Part shown: piece after piece, positions 45,074 through 53,818 of the stretch
How positions within the stretch are numbered: the first letter of the stretch is position 1
Layout of the letters: every line of letters starts with the position of its first letter
From: TC-15 sp034437275
GTDB lineage: Bacteria > Chloroflexota > Anaerolineae > Aggregatilineales > Aggregatilineaceae
NCBI GenBank assembly: GCA_034437275.1
Contig: DAOTUD010000037.1
Location: 1-64,000 of the forward strand
Reading direction: 5' to 3'
DNA: 64,000 bases
Position numbers and translations under genes: made by a program
The notes under the pieces: generated by a model
Databases searched by the model: none
What the model saw: only the letters and a program-made list of their open reading frames with translations
Told to the model about the DNA's origin: nothing

Positions 45074-45744
45074 ATGTATGGGCGATTGTTCCTGTGAAGC
45101 CTCTGAGCCGGGCAAAGAGCCGGCTGGCCGACGAACTGGTACCGGCCCAGCGCGCACTGTTGGCCACCGGGATGTTGCAGCGTACGGTGCGTCTGCTGCT
45201 ACCGCTGCCCCAGATCGAAGGCGTGTTGGTGATCAGCCGGGACATGAAAGCCCTGGCCATGGTCCGGGAATTAGGAGCACATACGGTACAGGAAAGTGGG
45301 ACGCCCGAATTAAACAATGCCCTGCTGCGGGCCACACAGGTGCTCAAAGCATGGCGTTCGGATGCCGTGCTGGTCGTCCCGGCAGATTTGCCGCTGCTGA
45401 CCGCCCATGACATCAAGGAGATGGTCCACCTGGGCCATTACCATAATTCGGTGGCGATTGCCCCGGACCGGCACCAGCACGGGACCAATCTGCTGTTGGT
45501 CAGGCCGCCGGGACTGATCCCCTATTCGTTTGGACACGACAGTTTTTCGACGCATCGCCAGCGCGCAATTGAGGCCGGAGCCACCGTGCAGATTTACCAG
45601 TCTGAACGGGTGGCCTTAGATGTCGACACCCCGGCTGATCTAAACCAGTACTATGAATTGGCAAACTCGCTTGAAGAGCCTATCATAAAACAAATTGGGT
45701 CCGAAGAGTGGATGGTCGCCGAACCGCCGGGCCTGACCCCGTAA
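45070..45744 (+). CDS. cofC: Phospholactate/PEP guanylyltransferase CofC (FbiD-like)
   Basis: Activates 2-phospholactate or phosphoenolpyruvate with GTP for CofD. 224 residues with an N-terminal nucleotidyltransferase loop AIVPVKPLSRAKSRLADEL, VVPADLPLLTAHDI, and APDRHQHGTNLLLV. AGGGAG lies before the ATG. FO synthase (cofG/H or fbiC) is not in this window, so only the late steps are encoded here. Confidence 0.93.
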   Translation: MNVWAIVPVKPLSRAKSRLADELVPAQRALLATGMLQRTVRLLLPLPQIEGVLVISRDMKALAMVRELGAHTVQESGTPELNNALLRATQVLKAWRSDAVLVVPADLPLLTAHDIKEMVHLGHYHNSVAIAPDRHQHGTNLLLVRPPGLIPYSFGHDSFSTHRQRAIEAGATVQIYQSERVALDVDTPADLNQYYELANSLEEPIIKQIGSEEWMVAEPPGLTP

Positions 45745-45789
45745 CGGGTCCCCGGCTGAGAGACGGGAATAACGCGGCGGCATACTGAC

Positions 45790-45810
45790 AGGGGCAATGG
45801 TCTTGCCCCT
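45790..45810. repeat. Intercistronic stem-loop, GCCCCTAC type
   Basis: aggggcaa (45790-45797) pairs perfectly with ttgcccct (45803-45810). There is no T run; a TATACT box follows at 45817-45822. It shares the gcccctac half with the hairpin at 33810-33835, suggesting a small repeat family or an mRNA processing/stability element. Confidence 0.5.
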
Positions 45811-45846
45811 ACACTTTATACTATATCTTTATGTCAGGAGGATTTC

Positions 45847-46854
45847 ATGGCAGATCGAGTAGCACTATATTTGCAGGATGCACACGACCTCAGCGACGCG
45901 ATTGAACACGTCCAGTACGCCGAAGCACGCGGCTTCGAAGCGGTGTGGCAGGCCGAAAGCCGGCTGGTACGCGATGCGGTCGTGCCGATGGCGGCTTTTG
46001 CCGCAACAACCAAGCGGATCAAAGTTGGCTCGGGCGTGATCAACAACTGGACGCGCAACGCCGCGCTGACCGCCGCGACGTTCCTCACGCTCGACGACCT
46101 GGCCCCGGACCGGATCATGCTGGGCATCGGGGCCTGGTGGGACCCGCTGGCCAAGAACGTCGGCATCGAACGTCGTAAACCGCTGCTGGCGATGCGCGAG
46201 CATGTGACCGTCGTCCGCGACCTGCTGGCGATGAAAAACGTCACCTTCGAGGGCGAATTCGTCCAGGTCAACGGCATCGAACTGGACATCGTGCATGGCC
46301 GCCGCGAACCGCGCAACGTGCCGATCTACATCGGGGCGACCGGCCCCAAGATGCTGGCGCTCACCGGCGAGATCGCTGACGGGGCCTTGCTCAACTACCT
46401 GGTTTCCCCCGCGTATAACGCCCGGGCGATGGAACAACTTGAAAAAGGCGCGAAGCTGGCCGGCAAGACGCTGGACGATGTCGACCGGCCCCAGTTGGTG
46501 GTGTGCTCGGTGGACCAGGACCACACAAAGGCCCTCGATGCCTCGCGCAAGCTGGTCACGCAGTACCTCGGCCAGCAGCCGCACATCATGAAGGCCAGCG
46601 GCGTCAGCCAGGACTTGCTGGACGAAATTCAACAAGTGCTGACCTGGCCGGCCACCGAAGAGCAGATCGAGCGCGCGATGGAGCTGGTGCCGGATGATGT
46701 CGTCAACCTGATCACGGCCTCCGGCACGCCCGACGACGTGCGGGCCAAAGTGCGCGAATATGTCTCGGCGGGCTGCACCTGCCCGGTGCTGTATCCGCTG
46801 GGCGAGGACGTGCGCCTGATGATCGATACCTTTGCGAACGGTTATTCAGCGTAA
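45847..46854 (+). CDS. Luciferase-fold (LLM) F420-dependent oxidoreductase
   Basis: A 335-residue TIM-barrel protein of the bacterial luciferase superfamily, in the subgroup that uses F420 (Mer-like). Visible: VQYAEARGFEAVWQAES, the KVGSGVINNWTRNAALTAA strand region, LGIGAWWDPLAKNVGI and IYIGATGPKMLALTGEIADG. A strong AGGAGG precedes the ATG. It comes directly after the F420 biosynthesis genes, supporting F420 rather than FMN as cofactor. The substrate is unknown; methylene-tetrahydropterin/folate or an unsaturated intermediate are options. Confidence 0.87.
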   Translation: MADRVALYLQDAHDLSDAIEHVQYAEARGFEAVWQAESRLVRDAVVPMAAFAATTKRIKVGSGVINNWTRNAALTAATFLTLDDLAPDRIMLGIGAWWDPLAKNVGIERRKPLLAMREHVTVVRDLLAMKNVTFEGEFVQVNGIELDIVHGRREPRNVPIYIGATGPKMLALTGEIADGALLNYLVSPAYNARAMEQLEKGAKLAGKTLDDVDRPQLVVCSVDQDHTKALDASRKLVTQYLGQQPHIMKASGVSQDLLDEIQQVLTWPATEEQIERAMELVPDDVVNLITASGTPDDVRAKVREYVSAGCTCPVLYPLGEDVRLMIDTFANGYSA

Positions 46855-46863
46855 GGACGCGGT

Positions 46864-47379
46864 ATGTCGGATACGCAGCAGCACAAAAGCCGCGATCACG
46901 CCCAACAGGCCAGCGCCCAGTGGTGTTTTGTGTGCGGGGTCGCGAATCCCTGTGGGCTGAAGATCAAGTTTTTCAACGATGGGCCGCGGCGGGCTGTCGC
47001 GCGGGTCACGCTGGGGGATGAGTACCAGAGCTATCCAGGCATTGCGCACGGCGGGATTATCGCCACCATTCTCGACGAGACGATGGGCCGTGCGATTCTG
47101 TCCGATGGCGGCACAGAAGACAAACCCATCACCGACGAACGTTTCATGTTCACGGCCAAGATGGACGTGCGCTACCGTAAGCCGGTGCCGCTGCACGAGG
47201 AGATCACCGTGCGCGGCTGGGTTGAAAAAGACCGGGGACGGCTGGTCCTGGTCAAGGGCCAGGCGGAGCTGCCCGACGGCAGCGTTGCGGTCGAAGCGTC
47301 GGCCACGCTGGCCGACATCCCCCCCGACCAGATCGCGCAAATGTTGGAGACGGACGTCGGGTGGAAGGTCTATCCCTGA
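46864..47379 (+). CDS. PaaI-type hotdog thioesterase
   Basis: A 171-residue hotdog-fold protein. The N-terminal CFVCGVANPCGLKIKF and the helix motif GIAHGGIIATILDETMG are typical of PaaI/4HBT acyl-CoA thioesterases, where the Asp/Glu of the helix is catalytic. AAGGA precedes the ATG, 9 bp after the luciferase-fold gene. Probably hydrolyses a small acyl- or aryl-CoA; its part in this operon is unclear. Confidence 0.85.
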   Translation: MSDTQQHKSRDHAQQASAQWCFVCGVANPCGLKIKFFNDGPRRAVARVTLGDEYQSYPGIAHGGIIATILDETMGRAILSDGGTEDKPITDERFMFTAKMDVRYRKPVPLHEEITVRGWVEKDRGRLVLVKGQAELPDGSVAVEASATLADIPPDQIAQMLETDVGWKVYP

Positions 47380-49943
47380 GACATAAGCGTGTGAACCTGT
47401 TTTTCACCAGGGCTGGTCGCGCATGGCTGGCCCTTTCTGTCGCGGTTGGCATCGTCGTCGCCGTCTATCTGGCGCTGAGCCTGTCCGTCAGTGACGATCC
47501 GCTGCTGATGCCGCTGGACGACACCTATATTCACTTTCAATACGCCCGGCAGTTTGCGACCGGGCATCCCCTGCACTACAACGCCGGCGACCCGGCCACC
47601 TCGGGCGGCACGAGCCTGGTCTATCCGCTGCTGCTGGCGGCGGGCTATCGGGTCGGGTTCAGCGGATGGTCGCTGGCTTACTGGGCGCTGGGCATGGGTG
47701 TGCTGGCGTTCCTGGCCTCCGCGTGGCTAGTCTACCGCATCGGCAGCGACAACCCGCTGCTGGAACGAACAGACGGGCAGGCCCCGTATGCGTTCTGGAT
47801 GGCGCTGGCCTATGCCGTGTCCGGCCCGTTTGTATGGGCGGCGCTCAGCGGGATGGAAACGGCGCTGTTTTTGCTGACCGTGCTGCTGACGTTCGACGCG
47901 GTGCAGCGCCGCCGCCTGTGGCTGGCAAGCGCGGCGGCGGTGTTGATGGTCCTCACCCGCCCGGAGGGCCTGATCCTGGCCGGGCTGGCGATGGCAGCAT
48001 ACGCGCTGCGATGGTCCTGGGCGACGGGCTGGCGCACCCGCGTGCAGTACGCGCTCGGGTTGGGGCTGCCCGTGCTCGCCGGGCTGGTACAGCCCATCAT
48101 CAACCACATCGCCACCGGCAGCAGTTCATCATCTGGGATGCAGGCCAAATCGCACCTCTACAACACCGGCGCGCCGCTTGACGTTCGGCTGGAGACGATT
48201 CTCGACTTCTTGTGGCGCATGTGGAACGAACTGCTGCGCGGACGCAGCCCGGATTTCGGCGCGTTTACGTCGCCCCTGCTGGCCGAAGCGGCGCTGGCAG
48301 GGGGGCTGGTCGGGCTGTGGCTGGCCTGGAAGCAGCGGCGGGTGAACGTCGCGGTGCTGGCCCTGGCGTGGATTCTAGCGCTGACGGCGGCGGTCGCCAC
48401 GCTGGATACCGCGTTCTGGCAGTTCAAACGCTACCAACTGCCGGTCATGGCGTTGTTTTTTCCGGCGGCGGCGTGGACGGCGGGCGCATTGGGCGCGCTC
48501 TTGCAGCGGCGCAGCGAATGGGGGCTAAGCTGGGCGCGCTGGCTGCTCCCCGCGCTGATCGTGATCCCCGCTGGCTTTACGACGATCACGTTTGCGCGCT
48601 ATTACCGGGACAACGTCCGGGTGGTGCGCGACCAGCAGGTGCCGATGGCGCGCTGGGTATCGGCAGAGCTGCCGGACGACGCGCGCATCGGTGTGCACGA
48701 TGTCGGGCTGATGGGCTATTTCGCCGAGCAAAAGCTGTACGATGTGGTAGGGCTGACCACGCCCGGTCCGGCCCCGGCCTGGCGACAGGGTCCCGGCGCG
48801 ATCTACGAGCACATGGCGCACAGCGACTACCGGCCCGACTATTTCGCGATCTATCCGGACGTGCAGGGCTTGCGCTACCTGGAAGACGCCCGGGTGTTTG
48901 GCGAAATACTGGCCACGTTTGCGATTGATCTGCCGGAGCATAACGTCGCGGCGGCAACGGACACGCAGCACGTCTATGCCGCCGAGTGGTCGAGCACACG
49001 CGCCGAGGAACAGGTCGCGCAGACGACCACGCTGGATTATGTGAACGGATTCACCCTGGTCGATCAGGTCGATGTGGCCAACCTGGACAGCGAGGCCGAT
49101 CACGATTACGAGTGGTGGTTCGATGGCGTGCCCCCCGGCTTTGTGAGCGAAGTGTTCCACGATCCGTACCACGCCTGCGGGCTGGCAGATCGCGCCGCGT
49201 GTGCCCCGACCGACGGCGGACGGGTGCTCACCGGCGGCGAAGCCTTCACGCTGCGCACGCGGCCCGGCGAAGACCTGCTGCTGGTGACGCGCGTCAACGG
49301 CACACAGGCAGCGGCCCCGCTGACCATCTACGTCGATGGCGAACAGGTCGCCACGCGCGTGCAGCCGGCGGTGTCGCGGCGCTGGCTGGAGTTCATCACC
49401 TGGGTACCCGCCGACCGGGTCACGGACACCTCGCTGCGTGTGCGGATCGAGGCACAGGGCACCGGCTACCGGCCATTTTACCATTGGGCCTATCAGGGTA
49501 CGTTCGAGCCGGAACGCGCCGACGCCGCGCCCATCGCAACCTTCGGCCCGGACGGAGCCGTGCGGCTGCTCCGCGCGGACATGCAGCGGGATGGGGATCA
49601 ACTCCAGGTTACGTTAAACTGGCAGGGACCGGCAGCGGGCACCGGTGACGGTGTAGTTTTTGTACATGTATATGATAATATCTACGAGCCGCCGGTCGCA
49701 CCGCCGGAAGGCTCGCCGGAGGGGGTCGCACGCCCCAAAGCGGGCGTACTGCCGCCGGGGAACTGGCTGCCGGGCGTGATCCGGGACGATGTGTATACCG
49801 TCACGCTGCCGGATGACCTGCCCCCCGGCACCTACCGGGTCGCTATCGGACTCTTTGACTCGTCGACCGGCCAACGCTACCCAGTCACTGGCGACGACGT
49901 CGATGCAAATCGTTTATTCATTGGCGAAATTACCATTAATTGA
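47361..49943 (+). CDS. Large multi-pass membrane protein, GT-C glycosyltransferase-like
   Basis: An 860-residue protein. About 10-12 membrane helices occupy residues 20-420; the first outer loop contains DDTYIHFQYARQFATGHPLH then NAGDPATSGGTS, with the acidic pair characteristic of GT-C (ArnT/PMT-like) enzymes that use lipid-linked sugars. Residues about 430-860 form a soluble beta-rich domain with DGEQVATRVQPAV and a C-terminal jelly-roll-like PPGTYRVAIGLFD. The start is uncertain: GTG 47361 overlaps the thioesterase gene by 19 bp, and GTG 47391 is the alternative. The polyprenyl-phosphate glycosyltransferase encoded at 37.2 kb could supply its donor. Confidence 0.82.
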   Translation: MEGLSLRHKRVNLFFTRAGRAWLALSVAVGIVVAVYLALSLSVSDDPLLMPLDDTYIHFQYARQFATGHPLHYNAGDPATSGGTSLVYPLLLAAGYRVGFSGWSLAYWALGMGVLAFLASAWLVYRIGSDNPLLERTDGQAPYAFWMALAYAVSGPFVWAALSGMETALFLLTVLLTFDAVQRRRLWLASAAAVLMVLTRPEGLILAGLAMAAYALRWSWATGWRTRVQYALGLGLPVLAGLVQPIINHIATGSSSSSGMQAKSHLYNTGAPLDVRLETILDFLWRMWNELLRGRSPDFGAFTSPLLAEAALAGGLVGLWLAWKQRRVNVAVLALAWILALTAAVATLDTAFWQFKRYQLPVMALFFPAAAWTAGALGALLQRRSEWGLSWARWLLPALIVIPAGFTTITFARYYRDNVRVVRDQQVPMARWVSAELPDDARIGVHDVGLMGYFAEQKLYDVVGLTTPGPAPAWRQGPGAIYEHMAHSDYRPDYFAIYPDVQGLRYLEDARVFGEILATFAIDLPEHNVAAATDTQHVYAAEWSSTRAEEQVAQTTTLDYVNGFTLVDQVDVANLDSEADHDYEWWFDGVPPGFVSEVFHDPYHACGLADRAACAPTDGGRVLTGGEAFTLRTRPGEDLLLVTRVNGTQAAAPLTIYVDGEQVATRVQPAVSRRWLEFITWVPADRVTDTSLRVRIEAQGTGYRPFYHWAYQGTFEPERADAAPIATFGPDGAVRLLRADMQRDGDQLQVTLNWQGPAAGTGDGVVFVHVYDNIYEPPVAPPEGSPEGVARPKAGVLPPGNWLPGVIRDDVYTVTLPDDLPPGTYRVAIGLFDSSTGQRYPVTGDDVDANRLFIGEITIN

Positions 49944-49959
49944 TGGAGGAGAGCTTGCG

Positions 49960-52900
49960 GTGAAAATACAGTTTACGCTGAACGGGCAGACCATGGAAGC
50001 CGACGCCGCACCCAACGATACGTTACTGGTCGTGCTGCGGCGTAACGGCGTTTTCGGCGTCAAGCATGGCTGCGAAACGGGCGAGTGCGGCGCGTGTCTG
50101 GTGCTGCTGGACGGTGTGCCGGTAACCTCGTGCGTGATGCTGGCCGCGCAGGCCGGCGGGCGCGATATCGTCACCATCGAGGGCGTCGGCGGCGCGCAAG
50201 AACGCGGCTGGCGTGGCTCCGAACCGCTGCACGCGCTGCAAACCGCATTTGTCGAGACTGGCGCGATCCAGTGTGGCTACTGCACGCCGGGCATGATCAT
50301 CGCTGCCAAAGCCCTGCTGGACCGCAACCCGATGCCAACCGACGTCGAGGTGCGCGACGCCCTGGCCGGGGTGCTGTGCCGCTGCACCGGGTACGTGAAG
50401 CCGGTCGAGGCAGTGCTGCGCGCGGCGGCCCGGCTGCGCGGCGAGGAGGTCCCGCCCATCGACGCAGGCAAGGGCATTGTCGCCCCGCCGGGTCTGTTTA
50501 GCCCCCCGCCGGAGGGTGACGACAGCGAACCCTCCGAGCCACTGCCGCCGGAGTCAGCCCCGGACGCAGAGGGCACACCGGGCGTCAAGACCCGCGCGCT
50601 GCCGGTGATGGTGGTCGCGCCGGAAGTCGACACGCTGCACCATGTCGGCAAGCCTGCCGAAAAGGTCGACGGGCGCAAGCTGGTACAGGGCAAACCGGCG
50701 TTTACCGACGATGTCGAGTTTCGCGGGATGCTGGTCGGCAAGCTGCTGCTCAGCCCACATCCGCACGCGCTCATCAAGCGCATCGACGCCAGCCGGGCGC
50801 GCGAACTGCCGGGCGTGCATACCGTGCTCACGCACCAGGACCTGCCGCGCGTGCCGTACACCACTGCCGGGCAGAGCGATCCCGAACCCGGCCCGCATGA
50901 TAATTACAGCCTGGACTACAAGCTGCGCTTCGTCGGCGACCGGGTGGCCGCGGTTGCTGCCGAGACGGAAGAAATCGCGCGTAAGGCACTGGAGCTGATC
51001 GAGGTCGAGTACGAAGAACTGCCCCCCATCTTCGACCCACGCGAGAGCATGCAGCCCGGCGCGCCGGTGATCCATGATGAACCGGAAAGCTGGCATATCG
51101 AGGACAAGCAGCGCAACCTCGCCGCGCGCATCGAGTGGGAAGTCGGCAGCGTGCAGGACGGCTTCGCCAAAGCCGACCGCATCTTCGAGGACACCTACTA
51201 CAGCCCGAAGGTCCAGCAAACGCCGATCGAGCCGCACGTGGTGGTCACCTGGTGGGACGAGGACGACCGGCTGGTGATCCGCACCAGCACCCAGGTGCCG
51301 TTCCACGTCCGGCGCATTCTGGCCCCGGTGCTGGGATTGTCCGACAAGCGCATCCGCGTGATCAAGCCGCGCATCGGCGGCGGGTTCGGCGTCAAGCAGG
51401 AAATCCTGATCGAGGACATCTGCGCCCACCTGACGATCGTCACCGGGCGTCCGGTGCGGCTGGAATACACCCGCGCGGAGGAATTCTACGCCAGCCGGTC
51501 GCGCCACCCGATGTATATCACGATGCGCACCGGCGTGACGGACGACGGCGACATCGTGGCCAACGAAATGTACGCACTGAGCGACACTGGGGCCAGCGGC
51601 ACCCACGCCATGACGGTCGCCGGGAACACCGGGCACAAAGCGATGGCGCTCTACAACGCACCCAACATCAAGTTCGAGACGGACATCGTCTACACCAACA
51701 CCCCGCCCAGCGGCGCGTACCGGGGCTATGGGGTGCCACAGGGCTTTTGGGCGCTGGAGCAGCACATCGAGTACATCGCGCGCGAGATGGGCTTCGACCC
51801 GCTGGAATTCCGCCTGAAGAACGCGATCCAGTCCGGCGACGAGCACCCGGTCAGCAAAGCCTGGAGCGAAGGCCGCGAAGGCGCCGCGGAGTACATTGTG
51901 TCGTGCGGCCTGGAGGAATGCGTTGAGCAGGGGGCCGAGGCCATCGGTTGGGCACAGAAGTACAATAACCCGGACTGGCACACCGTCCCCGGCCAGCCGC
52001 ATCTGCGGCGCGGGATCGGGGTGGCGGCGGTGATGCAAGGCACCGCGATCCCCCGGCTGGATATGGGCGCGGCCAGCATCAAGATCAACGACGACGGCTC
52101 GTTCAACCTGCTGGTCGGTGCGACCGATCTCGGCACCGGCTCGGATACGGTGCTCACCCAGATGGCCGCCGAAGTGCTGGGCTGCCCGCCGGAGGACTTC
52201 ATCACGTATTCGTCCGACACCGACTTCACGCCGTTCGACAAAGGGGCCTACGCCTCCAGCACGACCTACATTTCCGGACGCGCGGTCGTCATCGCCGCCG
52301 AGAAGGTCGCCGCCCAGATGCGGGACGTGGCGGCGCGGATGCTCAACGACCAGGAGGACGCGGACGGGGACGTCGCCGCCGGTGACCTCGTGCTGCGCGA
52401 CCGGGCCGTTCATGCGCCGGACGGGCGCAGCGTGTCGCACCGCGACATCGCGCATAACAGCCTGCACCACGAACAGCAGCACCAGATCATGGGGACCGGC
52501 AGCTACGTCAGCCCGGACTCGCCGCCGCCATTTGCCGCGCAGTTCGTGACGGTCACGCTCGACACCGAAACCGGCCAGATCACCGTCGACGAGATGGTGA
52601 TGGCGGTCGACGGGGGCAAGATCATCAACCCCGTCACGGCCAGCGGTCAGGTCGAGGGCGGCATGGTGCAGGCGTTGGGCTACGGCCACGCCGAGGAGAT
52701 GGTGTTCGACGCCAAGGGGCGGATGCTCAATACACGCTTTGGCCCGTACAAAATCTACCGCGCCGACGAAATGCCCGCGATGGGTGTGATCTTCATCGAA
52801 ACGCACGAGCCAACCGGCCCCTTCGGCGCGAAAGCCGTCGCCGAGATTCCACTGGACGGCGTCGGCCCGGCCCTGGTGAACGCGGTATACGATGCGGTGG

Positions 52901-52974
52901 GCGTGCGGATCAAGGATGGGCCGCTGCTGCCAGAAAGAGTCTGGCGCGCATTGCAAACAAAGGCGGTGCAATAA
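49960..52974 (+). CDS. Molybdenum hydroxylase with fused 2Fe-2S and Mo domains (XdhD-like)
   Basis: A 1004-residue protein of the xanthine dehydrogenase family. Start GTG 49960 has GGAGGA 9 nt upstream. Residues 1-160 are the double 2Fe-2S domain: C38, C43, C46 and C58 (CETGECGACLVLLDG) and C105, C108, C140, C142 (CGYCTPGM, CRCTGY). A Pro/Glu-rich linker (about 165-222) leads to the Mo domains, with IGGGFGVKQE and the catalytic Glu in GAKAVAEIPLDG. There is no FAD domain, so electrons must leave through a partner. E. coli XdhD, in the purine cluster, has the same two-part plan. The stop overlaps xdhC by TAATG. No in-frame TGA, so no selenocysteine. Confidence 0.9.
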   Translation: MKIQFTLNGQTMEADAAPNDTLLVVLRRNGVFGVKHGCETGECGACLVLLDGVPVTSCVMLAAQAGGRDIVTIEGVGGAQERGWRGSEPLHALQTAFVETGAIQCGYCTPGMIIAAKALLDRNPMPTDVEVRDALAGVLCRCTGYVKPVEAVLRAAARLRGEEVPPIDAGKGIVAPPGLFSPPPEGDDSEPSEPLPPESAPDAEGTPGVKTRALPVMVVAPEVDTLHHVGKPAEKVDGRKLVQGKPAFTDDVEFRGMLVGKLLLSPHPHALIKRIDASRARELPGVHTVLTHQDLPRVPYTTAGQSDPEPGPHDNYSLDYKLRFVGDRVAAVAAETEEIARKALELIEVEYEELPPIFDPRESMQPGAPVIHDEPESWHIEDKQRNLAARIEWEVGSVQDGFAKADRIFEDTYYSPKVQQTPIEPHVVVTWWDEDDRLVIRTSTQVPFHVRRILAPVLGLSDKRIRVIKPRIGGGFGVKQEILIEDICAHLTIVTGRPVRLEYTRAEEFYASRSRHPMYITMRTGVTDDGDIVANEMYALSDTGASGTHAMTVAGNTGHKAMALYNAPNIKFETDIVYTNTPPSGAYRGYGVPQGFWALEQHIEYIAREMGFDPLEFRLKNAIQSGDEHPVSKAWSEGREGAAEYIVSCGLEECVEQGAEAIGWAQKYNNPDWHTVPGQPHLRRGIGVAAVMQGTAIPRLDMGAASIKINDDGSFNLLVGATDLGTGSDTVLTQMAAEVLGCPPEDFITYSSDTDFTPFDKGAYASSTTYISGRAVVIAAEKVAAQMRDVAARMLNDQEDADGDVAAGDLVLRDRAVHAPDGRSVSHRDIAHNSLHHEQQHQIMGTGSYVSPDSPPPFAAQFVTVTLDTETGQITVDEMVMAVDGGKIINPVTASGQVEGGMVQALGYGHAEEMVFDAKGRMLNTRFGPYKIYRADEMPAMGVIFIETHEPTGPFGAKAVAEIPLDGVGPALVNAVYDAVGVRIKDGPLLPERVWRALQTKAVQ

Positions 52975-53804
52975 TGGCTGAAGATCGCGTTGTATTTGAA
53001 GCAGTACTGACGGCTCAACGCGAGGGGCGACCCGCCGCGCTGGCGACGGTAGTCGACACGCAGGGATCGGTCCCCCGCCAGCCGGGCAGCAAAATGCTGG
53101 TGTGGCCGGACGGGCAGATCGTCGGGACGGTCGGCGGCGGCGAGATGGAAGCGCTCGTGATCCGGGAAGCCCAGGCGGCGATCCACGATGGGCAAACCCG
53201 GATGCTGCAGTACAACCTCACCGACTTACAGTCGGGGGACCCGGGCATCTGCGGCGGCACGCTGCGCGTGTTCGTGGAGCCGCTGCTGCCCCCGCCGGCG
53301 GTACTGGTGATCGGCTGTGGGCATGTGGGCAAAGCCGTCGCCGAGCTGGCAAAGTGGATGGCGTTCCGCGTCATTGTATCCGACGACCGCCCGGGCTATG
53401 CCACACCGGAGAACATCCCAGACATGGACGGCTACATCGAGGCCGCCCCTGCCGACCTGCCCGCCCAGCTCGACATCAACGCGCGCACGTGCATCGCGGC
53501 GGTGACGCGCGGGCTGGCAGTGGACGAAACGCTGATCCCGGCGCTGCTGGCCACCCCGGCCCCGTACATCGGCCTGATCGGCAGCCGGCGGCGTTGGGCA
53601 CTCACTGCGCAGGCGCTCACCGCGCAGGGGATCGCCCGCGACGACCTGGCACGGGTCCGTGCGCCGATTGGCCTCGACCTGGAAGCCGAGACGCCTAAAG
53701 AGATTGCGGTGAGCATCCTGGCGGAGATTATTATGGTGCTGCACGGGGGCACGGGCGAGTCGATGCAGTGGCTCGGCCCGCCCCCAAACGGCGAGGATAG
53801 TTAG
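52974..53804 (+). CDS. xdhC: XdhC-family molybdenum cofactor insertion factor
   Basis: A 276-residue chaperone that binds molybdopterin, helps sulfurate it and inserts it into xanthine-dehydrogenase-type enzymes. The N-terminal domain has ALATVVDTQGSVPRQPGSKM and GTVGGGEMEA; GDPGICGGTLRVFVEP follows. The Rossmann domain begins VLVIGCGHVGKAVAELAKWM and includes GLIGSRRRW near the end. Translationally coupled to the hydroxylase gene before it, its likely client. Confidence 0.93.
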   Translation: MAEDRVVFEAVLTAQREGRPAALATVVDTQGSVPRQPGSKMLVWPDGQIVGTVGGGEMEALVIREAQAAIHDGQTRMLQYNLTDLQSGDPGICGGTLRVFVEPLLPPPAVLVIGCGHVGKAVAELAKWMAFRVIVSDDRPGYATPENIPDMDGYIEAAPADLPAQLDINARTCIAAVTRGLAVDETLIPALLATPAPYIGLIGSRRRWALTAQALTAQGIARDDLARVRAPIGLDLEAETPKEIAVSILAEIIMVLHGGTGESMQWLGPPPNGEDS

Positions 53805-53818
53805 CGAAAAGTGAGACG

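Noticed and set aside
45745..45846. A ggctgagagac stretch after cofC that recalls the CTGAGA of a TPP riboswitch
   Set aside because: The second conserved element (ACCTGATC type) is missing and the following gene is not a thiamin gene; only a short hairpin is supportable.
50554..52971. An 805-codon minus-strand frame opposite the XdhD-like gene
   Set aside because: Antisense shadow of a well-supported molybdenum hydroxylase; composition is His/Val/Arg/Asp-biased with no family features.
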